DNA from: Deltaproteobacteria bacterium | GTDB taxonomy: Bacteria > Desulfobacterota > Desulfarculia > Adiutricales > Adiutricaceae | Direction of reading: 5' to 3' | Length of the DNA stretch: 7,340 nt | Assembly (NCBI GenBank): GCA_031279155.1 | Contig: JAITJB010000313.1 | Coordinates: 1-7,340, forward strand | Part shown: positions 1-6,123 of the stretch, one piece after another | Position numbering within the stretch: position 1 is the stretch's first letter | Layout: each line of letters opens with the position of its first letter | Program-made: the position numbers and the translations under genes | The notes under the pieces: model-generated | Seen by the model: the letters and a program-made list of their open reading frames with translations, nothing else | Databases searched by the model: none | Told to the model about the DNA's origin: nothing

Positions 1-73
1 GCCACTTTAAAATAATGCCAGCGATGATGTAACTTAAAGTATGCACCATCACTTCCCTAAGGAAATTTACCAT
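1..73 (-). CDS. N-terminal fragment of an unidentified gene, cut by the left edge
   Basis: An ATG at 73..71 opens a frame that stays open for 24 codons to the window edge: MVNFLREVMVHTLSYIIAGI, then ILKW. A near-perfect Shine-Dalgarno (AAAGGAGGT, minus strand, about 76-84) lies 7 nt upstream of the ATG. This is the strongest ribosome binding site in the window and the main reason for calling a gene. Residues 11-22 are hydrophobic (LSYIIAGIILKW), so a membrane segment or signal anchor may begin here. Too little protein is visible to assign a family. A weak promoter and a weak hairpin lie upstream at 109-151. The gene has the same orientation as the pseudogene at 233-902 and the TPR/SPOR operon. 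The call rests on the start signals and the open frame only. Confidence 0.6.
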   Translation of the reverse strand, partial: MVNFLREVMVHTLSYIIAGIILKW

Positions 74-108
74 AGGGTTACCTCCTTTCTGAAGGCGACC
101 CGCACAAC

Positions 109-137
109 TCTATATCAAAAAAAATTTCCTCCAAAAA
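109..137 (-). promoter_or_regulatory. Possible weak promoter for the left-edge gene
   Basis: Reading the minus strand, TTTTTG (137..132) and TATAGA (114..109) are 17 bp apart and lie about 36 bp upstream of the ATG at 73. The -10 is reasonable and the -35 is poor, so this is only a candidate. The spacer is T-rich. Confidence 0.25.
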
Positions 138-151
138 GGCCCACAAGGCCC
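133..151 (-). terminator. Weak terminator-like hairpin
   Basis: On the minus strand GGCC-TTGTG-GGCC is followed directly by five T residues (137..133). The stem is only 4 bp, or 5 with a G-U closing pair. It could end transcription coming from the COG2865-type pseudogene before the left-edge gene begins, but the stem is too short for confidence. Confidence 0.25.
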
Positions 152-197
152 GTAGTAACCGTCAAAATGCCCCAAGTATGATTTTTCCCTGCGGCTT

Positions 198-225
198 AAA
201 AAAACCTCATATGGGCTTGGAGCCC
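198..225 (-). terminator. Possible terminator after the COG2865-type remnant
   Basis: The minus strand shows GGGCT-CCA-AGCCC (225..213), then 8 nt, then a run of seven T (204..198). It starts 7 bases beyond the TAA at 235..233. The gap between stem and T-run is longer than in a classical intrinsic terminator, so efficiency is doubtful. Confidence 0.3.
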
Positions 226-232
226 TTAAAAG

Positions 233-902
233 TTATAGGCTTTTGTCATCGACTTCTGGATTTGCCTTCTGCTCACTTGCAGGGCCTTGGCCAATTAATC
301 CTGGGTCATGTTTTGCTTTTCTTTCAATAAAGACGCCGCCTTTTGCTCCCGCTCGTTTATTGAATCGCTTGATAAACATAAGGTTGGTTCCTTGTCTTGC
401 TTTAGTATTTTTATTAGTAACCGAACCTGGCGCCAGTCCCTGAAACATCACCATTACCTCATAGAGATTGACGCTATACTCTGGAAGCGGCACTCCATAT
501 TCTCCGGTAGGACGGCATCAGTACTGATGTATATTTTGTTGTCTGAATCTACACGAATCTATATGGGTACTTAAACTAGTATGCCTTGTGGCATATGGCG
601 TTGTAGATAGCTTCGTGAATTGAGGTGCGAGGATATGGATACGTTTTCACCCGTTTCACGTCCTCATAGCTAACCTCGGCTTTAAGATATTTCAAAAAAA
701 AATCCACAACTTTATTGGCCTGCTCAATCAAGGACCCGTGAATCTCTTCCGTAATGAGAATCTCGGAGGGCGTTTCAAAAATGGCGCTTTTAATGAACGC
801 GCCGCCAATCCATTTATCCGGTTTGTGATGAAATAGCTACTCTCTGGCTCGAGTCAGTCTGCCATCTGGCATCAGAACCCCGAGGCTTTTGAGAAGTATG
901 GA
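233..902 (-). pseudogene. Decayed COG2865-type ATP-binding protein (AlbA_2/HATPase_c_4 family)
   Basis: Three minus-strand pieces read as one protein. Codons 902-840 give LLKSLGVLMPDGRLTRARE. After TAG (839-837), codons 836-579 give FHHKPDKWIGGAFIKSAIFE onward to a segment containing YPRTSIHEAIYNAICHKAY. That segment matches the N-box (E..N..H) of the GHKL-like ATPase half of COG2865 proteins, which combine an AlbA_2 nucleic-acid-binding domain with this ATPase and are often regulators or defence-associated. TAG (578-576) and a frameshift follow. The next frame reads VPI, then TAG (561-559), then IRVDSDNKIYISTDAVLP, as family members do at that point. Another frame change near 500 joins directly to GVPLPEYSVNLYEVMVMFQG, which normally lies tens of residues further on, so an internal deletion is likely. 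The rest runs to TAA at 233. The N-terminal AlbA_2 domain is not recognisable upstream. Family placement is from memory of conserved motifs. The lesions are seen directly. Confidence 0.75.
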
Positions 903-930
903 TCACTCGATTTAGGATTGATCACCCGAT
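901..930. repeat. 11-bp imperfect direct repeat at the pseudogene's edge
   Basis: GATCACTCGAT (901-911) recurs as GATCACCCGAT (920-930) with one mismatch and a 19-bp period. It sits where recognisable homology to the COG2865-type protein stops (about 902), so it could mark a rearrangement endpoint. Confidence 0.45.
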
Positions 931-1132
931 ATGCTGGCCAGTAAAGAAACTGGATTTTGGCTTTTATTGATTAATAAATGAATAGATCCTTAGCCGAAAT
1001 TTTCACGCTAAATTTGTTACGAAAATTTTAGAGCCAGGATTATATAAGGTACGTAGGCGTAGCGAAAAAGTGAAGTCGCCTATTGGCCTAGTGTTCCATC
1101 ACTCACGGTCTAAGTGCAACCGTAGGTCTTGA

Positions 1133-1145
1133 TATGTGACACATA
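1133..1145. repeat. Perfect 6+1+6 palindrome, possible operator
   Basis: TATGTG-A-CACATA is a perfect inverted repeat around a single central base. Compact palindromes like this often bind dimeric regulators. No promoter was found next to it, so the role is unknown. Confidence 0.35.
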
Positions 1146-1149
1146 ACTC

Positions 1150-1170
1150 GTAGCCAATACGGGTGGCTAC
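1150..1170. repeat. 7-bp stem with 7-nt loop
   Basis: GTAGCCA (1150-1156), loop ATACGGG, TGGCTAC (1164-1170) forms a perfect hairpin on either strand. There is no T-run on either side, so it is not a classical terminator. It begins only 5 bases after the palindrome ending at 1145. Confidence 0.45.
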
Positions 1171-1222
1171 TCAATACATTAGAAGAGCGATCGTGCGCAG
1201 ATTTAAGTTTACTCCACTTTAA

Positions 1223-1243
1223 AGTTAATTTTTTAATTTAACT
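1223..1243 (-). terminator. Weak AT-only hairpin after the SPOR gene
   Basis: AGTTAA (1223-1228) pairs with TTAACT (1238-1243) just beyond the stop codon of the SPOR gene at 1249..1247. The stem has a single G-C pair and no good T-run on the minus strand, so it is at best a poor terminator for the TPR/SPOR operon. Confidence 0.2.
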
Positions 1244-1246
1244 CTT

Positions 1247-3751
1247 TTAATCGCCTTTAATGCGTCTATGGATCTTTTCCTCAGCCTCCGTAGGCCTCAC
1301 AGCCCAGGGTTTACCAATGCGGGACTCTGTGAGTGAGGCCGCTTCGGCAACGGCTAAACCAGCCTCTTGGGCTTGCCGGCCATCTTCAAAGAAGCCGAGC
1401 CTTATGCGGTAGTGGCGTTTACCATCCACCGTCGTCTCGTAGCGATAGAAATTTAAATTAGAAAGTTCTGACGCCTTGCCCTCGGAGAGATTTTTTAGAA
1501 CCCCGGTTACCTTAGGCTGATTTAAGGTATTCCAAATGGCCAATGATTCGGCCTCATCAGGAGTTGAGGAGATATTTACCGCCCACAAGGTCGAAAGATT
1601 GGAGACATTGAACTTACGGACCTCACTAACATTGGGTCTGACCGTCCAAGGGGTGCCTAATCTGGCTGCGGCGTTAATCTTTGTACCGGCGGCCTCAGCT
1701 TCAGCCTGATCTTTAAAAAAACCTAATCGGATGCGGTATTGAGTCCGGTTATCGACCACGGTTTCGTAGCGATATAGCTCATTGAGTCGATCGACGGCGG
1801 TTAAACGCTGCCAAGCGGCCTCGGCCTCGCTTTGGCTGGGAGAGGAAAAGAGGTTAGCCACCCAAACGTTAGCGATCTCGCTGTCAGCCGAAGCATCTTG
1901 AGGAGTCTGGCTGGGAGCTGTAGCCGCAGGCGGTGAAGCTTCGGTAGCGGCAGAATTAGTGCTTGACGGGGCTTGGGCCTTGGCTACGGTTTGAGTTTGA
2001 GTACCAGCTGAGGCTGGTGGTGGAGTTTGGCGGGCGCTTTGGGTTGGCGCCCGGGAAGGCGCTGGCGGCGTTACTTTGGGCGGCTCGCTTTGGCTAGGTG
2101 TGTTTCTGGCCGCTTCCTCGGTTAGCTGAGGCTCTTGTCTAGATTCAACGGGCGGAGAAGAGGCTTGGGTTGGTTCAGAACCAAGCCTTTGGATCTGGGA
2201 AGGGCTATTGGCCGTATTTTGGCTGAGACTGGCACTTTGAGAGGGCGTATCGATCTGAGTTTGGTTAGCAGTTGATAAATCTGTCTGTTGGCCGTTATCT
2301 ACCCATATAATTTCTGGCGCGATCTCAGGCACGGAAATCAAGGGGGTGGGTACTTGAGGCCTCACCAAGCCCAACTGGTTTGAAACTGAAGAATAATCAG
2401 CCTCACCATCAGAATCTAATTCTTCTTGGTCAGAATCAAAGACTTCATCATTGGTGGTCGGCACTGAGTTGGTCCCATCTGCCGCCTCAGGCGTGGGAGC
2501 ATTATCTTGGGAAGCCTCGTCGGGTAAGGCCTCAACCACCACCGTCACATACGGCTGGGCTCCAACTTGAGTTGGCCCATAGAGCACGCCAGAATCCCCC
2601 ATATTCGAATAGGGCGACGGCGGTCCGGGCGGGGCAAAATCCCATTGGCCATAGTGGGACGGTTGAGGGACGTATTCTTCAGATGAGCTTAAAAAACTCC
2701 CATCAGAAATGGAATTATCTGAGTCCATCAATTCTGGCTCATCCGATGGCGAGTCCAAATCAGTTGGTACAGTCTCCCCTTGATCGGCACTAAGAGGTAC
2801 TTGGACCGCTGGCGTGGCCACAATGAGAGTTTCCTCGTCACCTGACCGGAAAACCAAAATCAATACGGCCACGATAAGGGCCGCCGTGAGCCCGATTAAA
2901 ACAGCCTTGACCGGAAAAGCACCTTGGCCAGGTAGTTCGGGGTTATCGTCAGAACTGGAATCATAAGCCGCGCGCATCTCGGGACTTAGCTGAATGACTT
3001 GTTCTTGGGCTTCTTTTAAGGATAAAGAAACAACTTTGGGACCGTTGGAAGTTGGGCCCCCTTCCAGAGGCAAATCAACATCCTCTAGGCCAGAAGCCGC
3101 CGATAGGTCGATGTCTTTTTGGTAATTAGTCGATGAATCACGGTCCTGGTCTTGATCTTGATCTTGCTCTTGATCTTTATTTTGCATTAATTTATTAAAT
3201 TTTTGAACAGCTGAAGAGATATCGCTATGTTTATATATGATATCTACTAATTCACTAGGTTTTTTCTCTGAGCTGGCCTTGGAAGTAGTTTCCGTGGGTT
3301 GTACGTCTTTCATCTCATTGGATAAAGACAAAATCTCAACTTCTTTTGGGCTATCAGATGGCGGCTCACTTTTTTGGTCATTATTTAATAGAAGCTGAGT
3401 GTATTTAGGCGCAGATGATTTTTGACTGTCATCCGAACTCTTCTCATCTGCTTGCTTGGCTGGTATTTCAGTCGAGGGCTCTTGGCTGACCGTGATGCTA
3501 TCGGCTTGGGGCTCAGGCGGCAAGGATGATATATCGTCTTCTTTGCTGATAGATGGTTCCTTTAAAAGTAATTGGGTGTACTTGGGAACCGGAGGAGCAT
3601 CGTGAGTTTCAGGCTCGCTTGGCGATTGGCCTTCCTTTTGGTCGGAATTGGTAAGAATTCCATCTGTTGGTAGGCTAGATGGCGGCTCAGCCTCGTTTGA
3701 AACAGGCGGGCTCTGGATAGTTGGGGTTTTGCCTTCCGAATCATCGGCCAT
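1247..3751 (-). CDS. Bitopic inner-membrane protein with two C-terminal SPOR domains
   Basis: The 834-aa protein has a cytoplasmic, disordered, acidic Pro/Ser/Glu-rich region (1-277), one membrane helix (about 279-301, VKAVLIGLTAALIVAVLILV), a long low-complexity periplasmic linker (302-625) and two SPOR domains (about 627-705 and 720-820). Both SPOR copies share YRYET..VD, then YRIRLGFF.D and a closing PW.VRP, so they are a tandem duplication. SPOR domains bind glycan strands lacking stem peptides, typically at the division septum. The N-in, single-helix, C-terminal SPOR layout recalls DamX, DedD and FtsN, though this protein is longer. The cytoplasmic part repeats PKYTQLLL (residues 56-63 and 115-122) and has a Gln/Asp run at 193-205. 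GGAGG lies 10 nt before the ATG, in the 27-bp gap after the TPR gene, so the two are probably co-transcribed. The division role is inferred from the family. Confidence 0.88.
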   Translation of the reverse strand: MADDSEGKTPTIQSPPVSNEAEPPSSLPTDGILTNSDQKEGQSPSEPETHDAPPVPKYTQLLLKEPSISKEDDISSLPPEPQADSITVSQEPSTEIPAKQADEKSSDDSQKSSAPKYTQLLLNNDQKSEPPSDSPKEVEILSLSNEMKDVQPTETTSKASSEKKPSELVDIIYKHSDISSAVQKFNKLMQNKDQEQDQDQDQDRDSSTNYQKDIDLSAASGLEDVDLPLEGGPTSNGPKVVSLSLKEAQEQVIQLSPEMRAAYDSSSDDNPELPGQGAFPVKAVLIGLTAALIVAVLILVFRSGDEETLIVATPAVQVPLSADQGETVPTDLDSPSDEPELMDSDNSISDGSFLSSSEEYVPQPSHYGQWDFAPPGPPSPYSNMGDSGVLYGPTQVGAQPYVTVVVEALPDEASQDNAPTPEAADGTNSVPTTNDEVFDSDQEELDSDGEADYSSVSNQLGLVRPQVPTPLISVPEIAPEIIWVDNGQQTDLSTANQTQIDTPSQSASLSQNTANSPSQIQRLGSEPTQASSPPVESRQEPQLTEEAARNTPSQSEPPKVTPPAPSRAPTQSARQTPPPASAGTQTQTVAKAQAPSSTNSAATEASPPAATAPSQTPQDASADSEIANVWVANLFSSPSQSEAEAAWQRLTAVDRLNELYRYETVVDNRTQYRIRLGFFKDQAEAEAAGTKINAAARLGTPWTVRPNVSEVRKFNVSNLSTLWAVNISSTPDEAESLAIWNTLNQPKVTGVLKNLSEGKASELSNLNFYRYETTVDGKRHYRIRLGFFEDGRQAQEAGLAVAEAASLTESRIGKPWAVRPTEAEEKIHRRIKGD

Positions 3752-3778
3752 GTTCGCCGAACCTCCGGGTTGGTGGGA

Positions 3779-4681
3779 TTATTCAGTCTCGTTAGGTGGA
3801 GAGGTCTGTGTAGCCTCGGTATCTACTGGCGGCTCAGAATCAGTGGGTTCCTCAGCGGCGACCGTGGGCTCAGGCTCACTTACAGCTTCAGCGTTAGCCG
3901 AAACCTCAGAATCGCTTACAGCTTCGGACGCAGCTATTTCCTCGGTCTGTTCACCTGGCGCTGGAGGCGCGAGGTCAGTAGCCTCCGAATCACTATCGCT
4001 AGCCAATTCGGAGAGTTTTATTTTAGCCGCAAAGGCTCGGTAGCCATCAGGCGCTAGTAATAAAAGTTCCTCATAAGCTTGTTTAGCTTCATCTACCTGC
4101 CCTTGGCTCAAGGAGACCCGTCCGATGGCTGATAATAGTTCGGCTTGGTAATTTTGGACGGCCGGAGTAAGGAGAGATAACTTTACCGAACTCAAAGCTT
4201 GTCTATAAATAGCCAGGGCTTTTTCAGCCTGACCTTTTTCCTCATAAAGAGAACCCAAAGAAGATAGCATCAGTGGTCTGAGGCTCTCTTCAGCCGGCTC
4301 TATGGTTTTTGAGAGCTCTTCTAAAAGGGCGATGGCCTCATCGACCCGGCTTTGGGCTATATAGTTGGTGGCCAAGGTAAAGGCCGCCTGGCGACCGGCC
4401 GGGGTTCCGGCAAAATCTTCGCTGACCTTGACCAAATCTAAAGTAGCCTGCTCAGGGTCAGGCTGGGCTGCAGCTTGGTGATAAGCGTCCAGGGCTTTTT
4501 GCTGACGAGCCTCAAAATAGTGTTTGATTGACACGGCGACCAAAAAGGCGGCAACTAAAATACCGACAATTAACCAGATCTTTTTGGTGTTAGCTACGTA
4601 GTAGTTGTATATTTTTTCTGACGTAGTTAAAAAGGCATCGTTACTGCGAACAAGAGATCTAATTGGAATTTTTTTAGCCAT
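3779..4681 (-). CDS. YfgM-like membrane-anchored TPR protein
   Basis: The 300-aa protein has a short cytosolic N-terminus, a membrane helix at about 35-52 (IWLIVGILVAAFLVAV) and a periplasmic region. Three TPR-like helical pairs follow at about 95-125, 135-165 and 178-210, with typical signatures such as LGSLYEEKGQAEKALAIYRQ. The tail (226-300) is disordered and rich in Glu, Ser, Pro and Ala. This N-terminal anchor plus TPR layout matches the YfgM/TPR_21 type, whose members are inner-membrane factors linked to periplasmic chaperones and the translocon. The acidic tail is an addition to that core. It is the first gene of the operon with the SPOR protein. The ATG at 4681 has no clear Shine-Dalgarno (upstream GGTAATTCG), and a terminator-like hairpin ends 12 nt before it, suggesting controlled or weak expression. 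The fold is well supported. The precise function is not known. Confidence 0.85.
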   Translation of the reverse strand: MAKKIPIRSLVRSNDAFLTTSEKIYNYYVANTKKIWLIVGILVAAFLVAVSIKHYFEARQQKALDAYHQAAAQPDPEQATLDLVKVSEDFAGTPAGRQAAFTLATNYIAQSRVDEAIALLEELSKTIEPAEESLRPLMLSSLGSLYEEKGQAEKALAIYRQALSSVKLSLLTPAVQNYQAELLSAIGRVSLSQGQVDEAKQAYEELLLLAPDGYRAFAAKIKLSELASDSDSEATDLAPPAPGEQTEEIAASEAVSDSEVSANAEAVSEPEPTVAAEEPTDSEPPVDTEATQTSPPNETE

Positions 4682-4693
4682 CGAATTACCATG

Positions 4694-4717
4694 AAAAAAC
4701 CATAGCTCTAGCTATGG
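4694..4717 (-). terminator. Intrinsic terminator or attenuator directly upstream of the TPR gene
   Basis: On the minus strand CCATAGCT-AG-AGCTATGG (4717..4700) is a perfect inverted repeat followed immediately by six T (4699..4694). The innermost pairs cannot close a 2-nt loop, so the working stem is about 6-7 bp. The T-run ends 12 nt before the TPR ATG. It either stops read-through from the acidic-protein gene upstream, with the TPR promoter lying further upstream and read through it, or attenuates the operon in its own leader. Confidence 0.6.
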
Positions 4718-4747
4718 AGAATGATTTTTGTTAAAAATACCATTTTA

Positions 4748-4772
4748 CCAATATATTGGCGCCTAATATTAG
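4748..4772. promoter_or_regulatory. Pair of adjacent palindromes in the TPR/SPOR operon control region
   Basis: CCAATATATTGG (4748-4759) and CTAATATTAG (4763-4772) are perfect palindromes 3 bp apart, 67-91 bp upstream of the TPR start. The region is AT-rich and should contain the operon promoter. A poor match, TTAAGG with TAATAT at 18-bp spacing, can be read on the minus strand over it. The palindromes are candidate operators for a dimeric regulator. This is inferred from symmetry alone. Confidence 0.35.
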
Positions 4773-4855
4773 AATATATAGACAACAAGCCTTAAAAAAG
4801 CGCCGCCGACCTGAGCCCGATGACAACGCTTATAATAGCAAATTTTTAAATAAAT

Positions 4856-5359
4856 TTAACGAGAATAAAACCGCCGGAGGGCCGTCTCAACAGCCTGGCT
4901 AATTAAATTTGCCAGCTCATCAGGGGTCAGATCGGCCACGGTCGTGGCCCCTCTCGTCGAAGAGACAGGGCTATCGTCATCGTCAACATCGTAGGGATCA
5001 TCAATATCGGCGACCTCGTCAATGAGGTCTACGACGTCAGGGCCTGAGCCCGTTTTGGATCTACCATTTTGTTCAAGGCGATCGGTTAAAACAACCATGT
5101 CTGAAGGCGAACGAGGCGCACGGGGATCTCTGGCCGGCACAGGCGATCTAGCCGTTAACGTAGGTAATGGCTTATCTTCTGGCGGATCGGAAACATTAGG
5201 TTCCTCGTAAGCGATCTTATCAAGTTGCTTAATTATCCTCTCCATTTCTATATCAAGGCTGACATCGTCTCCGTAATTGGAATCTTCGTAATTGAGATCC
5301 TCATCTTTGACGTGGTCATTTCTCTTTTTTTTACGGCCATCGCGGTCATCTGCCGACAT
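4856..5359 (-). CDS. Acidic cytosolic protein of unknown function (167 aa)
   Basis: No signal peptide or membrane segment is visible. A short basic patch (RKKKR, 9-13) is followed by an acidic region, a Pro-rich stretch (60-85) and two copies of a similar acidic motif, DMVVLTDRLEQ (87-97) and DVVDLIDEVAD (108-118). A run of Asp follows (to 129), and a C-terminal amphipathic helix (about 146-163, DELANLISQAVETALRRF) ends the protein. Disordered acidic repeats plus a C-terminal oligomerising helix resemble the organisation of small polar-scaffold proteins (PopZ-like), but this is a resemblance only. I chose the ATG at 5359 because GGGGTG lies 7 nt upstream and because a longer frame starting at 5464 would begin upstream of the best promoter's -10 element. 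The downstream TPR gene is 174 bp away behind a hairpin, so this is probably a separate transcript. Confidence 0.65.
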   Translation of the reverse strand: MSADDRDGRKKKRNDHVKDEDLNYEDSNYGDDVSLDIEMERIIKQLDKIAYEEPNVSDPPEDKPLPTLTARSPVPARDPRAPRSPSDMVVLTDRLEQNGRSKTGSGPDVVDLIDEVADIDDPYDVDDDDSPVSSTRGATTVADLTPDELANLISQAVETALRRFYSR

Positions 5360-5452
5360 CTTCAAGCACCCCAAGACTAATTGGCGGTTTAAAAGCCATG
5401 AACGACACTCGCCTAAGGATTGACTCCTCACCGGCTTGAAAGGCAATAGAGT

Positions 5453-5481
5453 ATAATACCACACAATCCCAATGGTGGCTA
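5453..5481 (-). promoter_or_regulatory. Extended -10 promoter of the 167-aa protein gene
   Basis: On the minus strand TAGCCA (5481..5476, 4/6 to consensus), a 17-bp spacer and TATTAT (5458..5453, 5/6) are preceded by TG one base before the -10 (TGGTATTAT). Transcription would start near 5446, giving a leader of about 85 nt before the ATG at 5359. Confidence 0.5.
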
Positions 5482-5902
5482 TACCGAAAAAAAAATCAAA
5501 AAATCATTGTTTTGGTTGACAGGCGAAGGTAGTGGCCAGAGCCTGAACCGCAGGCAAATTAATATGATTTATATATAGCATTTACCATAGATTAGCCGGA
5601 TGAATATTTGACATCTTAGTACTATTTTTATTCATACTTTATCACCAATAGTTATAACTTATCAATTTACGGATCCTGTCCCTTAAATCACGGGCCCCTC
5701 TATTGGCGCTTCAAGCCTAGCGCCGGCTCTATGCGTCCTTCGTAGAAATATTTCAGACGGAGCGAAAGTAAGATACTGATTTTACTAAATTTAATTTTAA
5801 AAATAGTAAATCTAATGAAAAACCAGATCGAATGCCAACACCAGCCTTTTGTTTTGAGCCTCAATTCCATAAAATAATTATTTTCACCCGGCCAAAAAAT
5901 CC
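5482..5902. other. Noncoding AT-rich spacer with short hairpins
   Basis: No supported gene. The spacer contains two exact TTGACA hexamers on the plus strand (5516-5521 and 5608-5613), only the second with a poor -10 (CATACT at 19 bp). Hairpins are GCCTG-AACCG-CAGGC (5541-5555), GGCGCT-TCAAGCCT-AGCGCC (5705-5724) and the AT-rich pair TTTACTA/TAGTAAA (5781-5787 and 5804-5810). None has a clean T-run. An 81-codon minus-strand frame at 5700-5945 overlaps the strong plus-strand promoter and looks like chance. Confidence 0.5.
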
Positions 5903-5932
5903 TTGACAACCCAAAGACAATTTGAGTAAAAT
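5903..5932 (+). promoter_or_regulatory. Strong sigma-70 type promoter
   Basis: TTGACA (5903-5908, 6/6) and TAAAAT (5927-5932, 5/6) are separated by 18 bp. This is the best promoter match in the window. Transcription would start near 5939, about 215 nt before the ATG at 6156, leaving a long leader or a separate small RNA. Confidence 0.7.
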
Positions 5933-5938
5933 ATGTCC

Positions 5939-6106
5939 TAGTCAATTATAGAAAAACCTAAGCTCTTAGGCGCGGTCTTTTGCCTGCCTATTAGCTTTTC
6001 AAATAGCCAGACTCTTTAAATCACCACACCCTTGAAAAGGCCATTACAGGCAGCTGTGGATACGGCCACATTACGTCATGTGATAAAACAGCCTTTTGTC
6101 CGTATC
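5939..6106 (+). ncRNA. Candidate structured RNA or long leader
   Basis: Downstream of the strong promoter the plus strand has three consecutive perfect inverted repeats. These are CCTAAG-CT-CTTAGG (5957-5970), CTTTTCAA (5995-6002) with TTGAAAAG (6032-6039), and GATACGG (6059-6065) with CCGTATC (6100-6106). The last encloses a nested CACAT-TACGTC-ATGTG hairpin (6067-6082). There is no open frame of note and no U-rich end after 6106, so it is more likely the 5' leader of the gene at 6156 than a free-standing small RNA. It does not show the signature sequences of tmRNA, RNase P RNA or SRP RNA. The boundaries are inferred from the promoter and the last stem. Confidence 0.4.
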
Positions 6107-6123
6107 AAACGGCGCATTATTTA
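6096..6123 (+). promoter_or_regulatory. Possible second, proximal promoter of the Rpn-like gene
   Basis: TTGTCC (6096-6101) and TATTTA (6118-6123) are 16 bp apart and would start transcription roughly 25 nt before the ATG at 6156. The match is modest. It overlaps the distal arm of the 6059-6106 inverted repeat, so the two readings may compete. Confidence 0.3.

Larger units (their letters stand above)
906..1246. other. Noncoding stretch with several inverted repeats
   Basis: No convincing reading frame was found on either strand. The content is AT-rich at 960-1050. Three perfect inverted repeats follow: TAGGCG/CGCCTA (1054-1059 and 1077-1082), TATGTG-A-CACATA (1133-1145) and GTAGCCA/TGGCTAC (1150-1170). 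No tRNA signature (T-arm GGTTCGA, CCA end) is present. The stretch could hold a small structured RNA, operator sites, or the eroded N-terminal part of the adjacent pseudogene. Confidence 0.5.

Noticed and set aside
1050..1175. tRNA or tRNA-like gene, because of a 7-nt loop hairpin
   Set aside because: No T-arm consensus, no pairing acceptor stem and no D-arm could be found on either strand.
2380..2793. Plus-strand frame of 137 codons opposite the SPOR gene
   Set aside because: Lies wholly antisense to a gene with recognisable SPOR and membrane segments; its composition follows from the Pro/Ser-rich opposite strand.
3648..4057. Two plus-strand frames (131 and 95 codons) opposite the junction of the TPR and SPOR genes
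   Set aside because: Antisense to the repetitive acidic tail of the TPR protein and to the start of the SPOR gene; low-complexity Ser/Gly/Ala content is a mirror of the Glu/Ser/Ala codons.
5360..5464. 35-residue N-terminal extension of the acidic 167-aa protein
   Set aside because: The extended start lies upstream of the best -10 element, so it would not be on that transcript; the ATG at 5359 has an SD-like GGGGTG at good spacing and the extension has different composition.
5700..5945. Minus-strand frame of 81 codons
   Set aside because: Overlaps the strong plus-strand promoter, is AT-rich with Phe/Ile/Lys composition expected by chance, and has no recognised domain or ribosome binding site.
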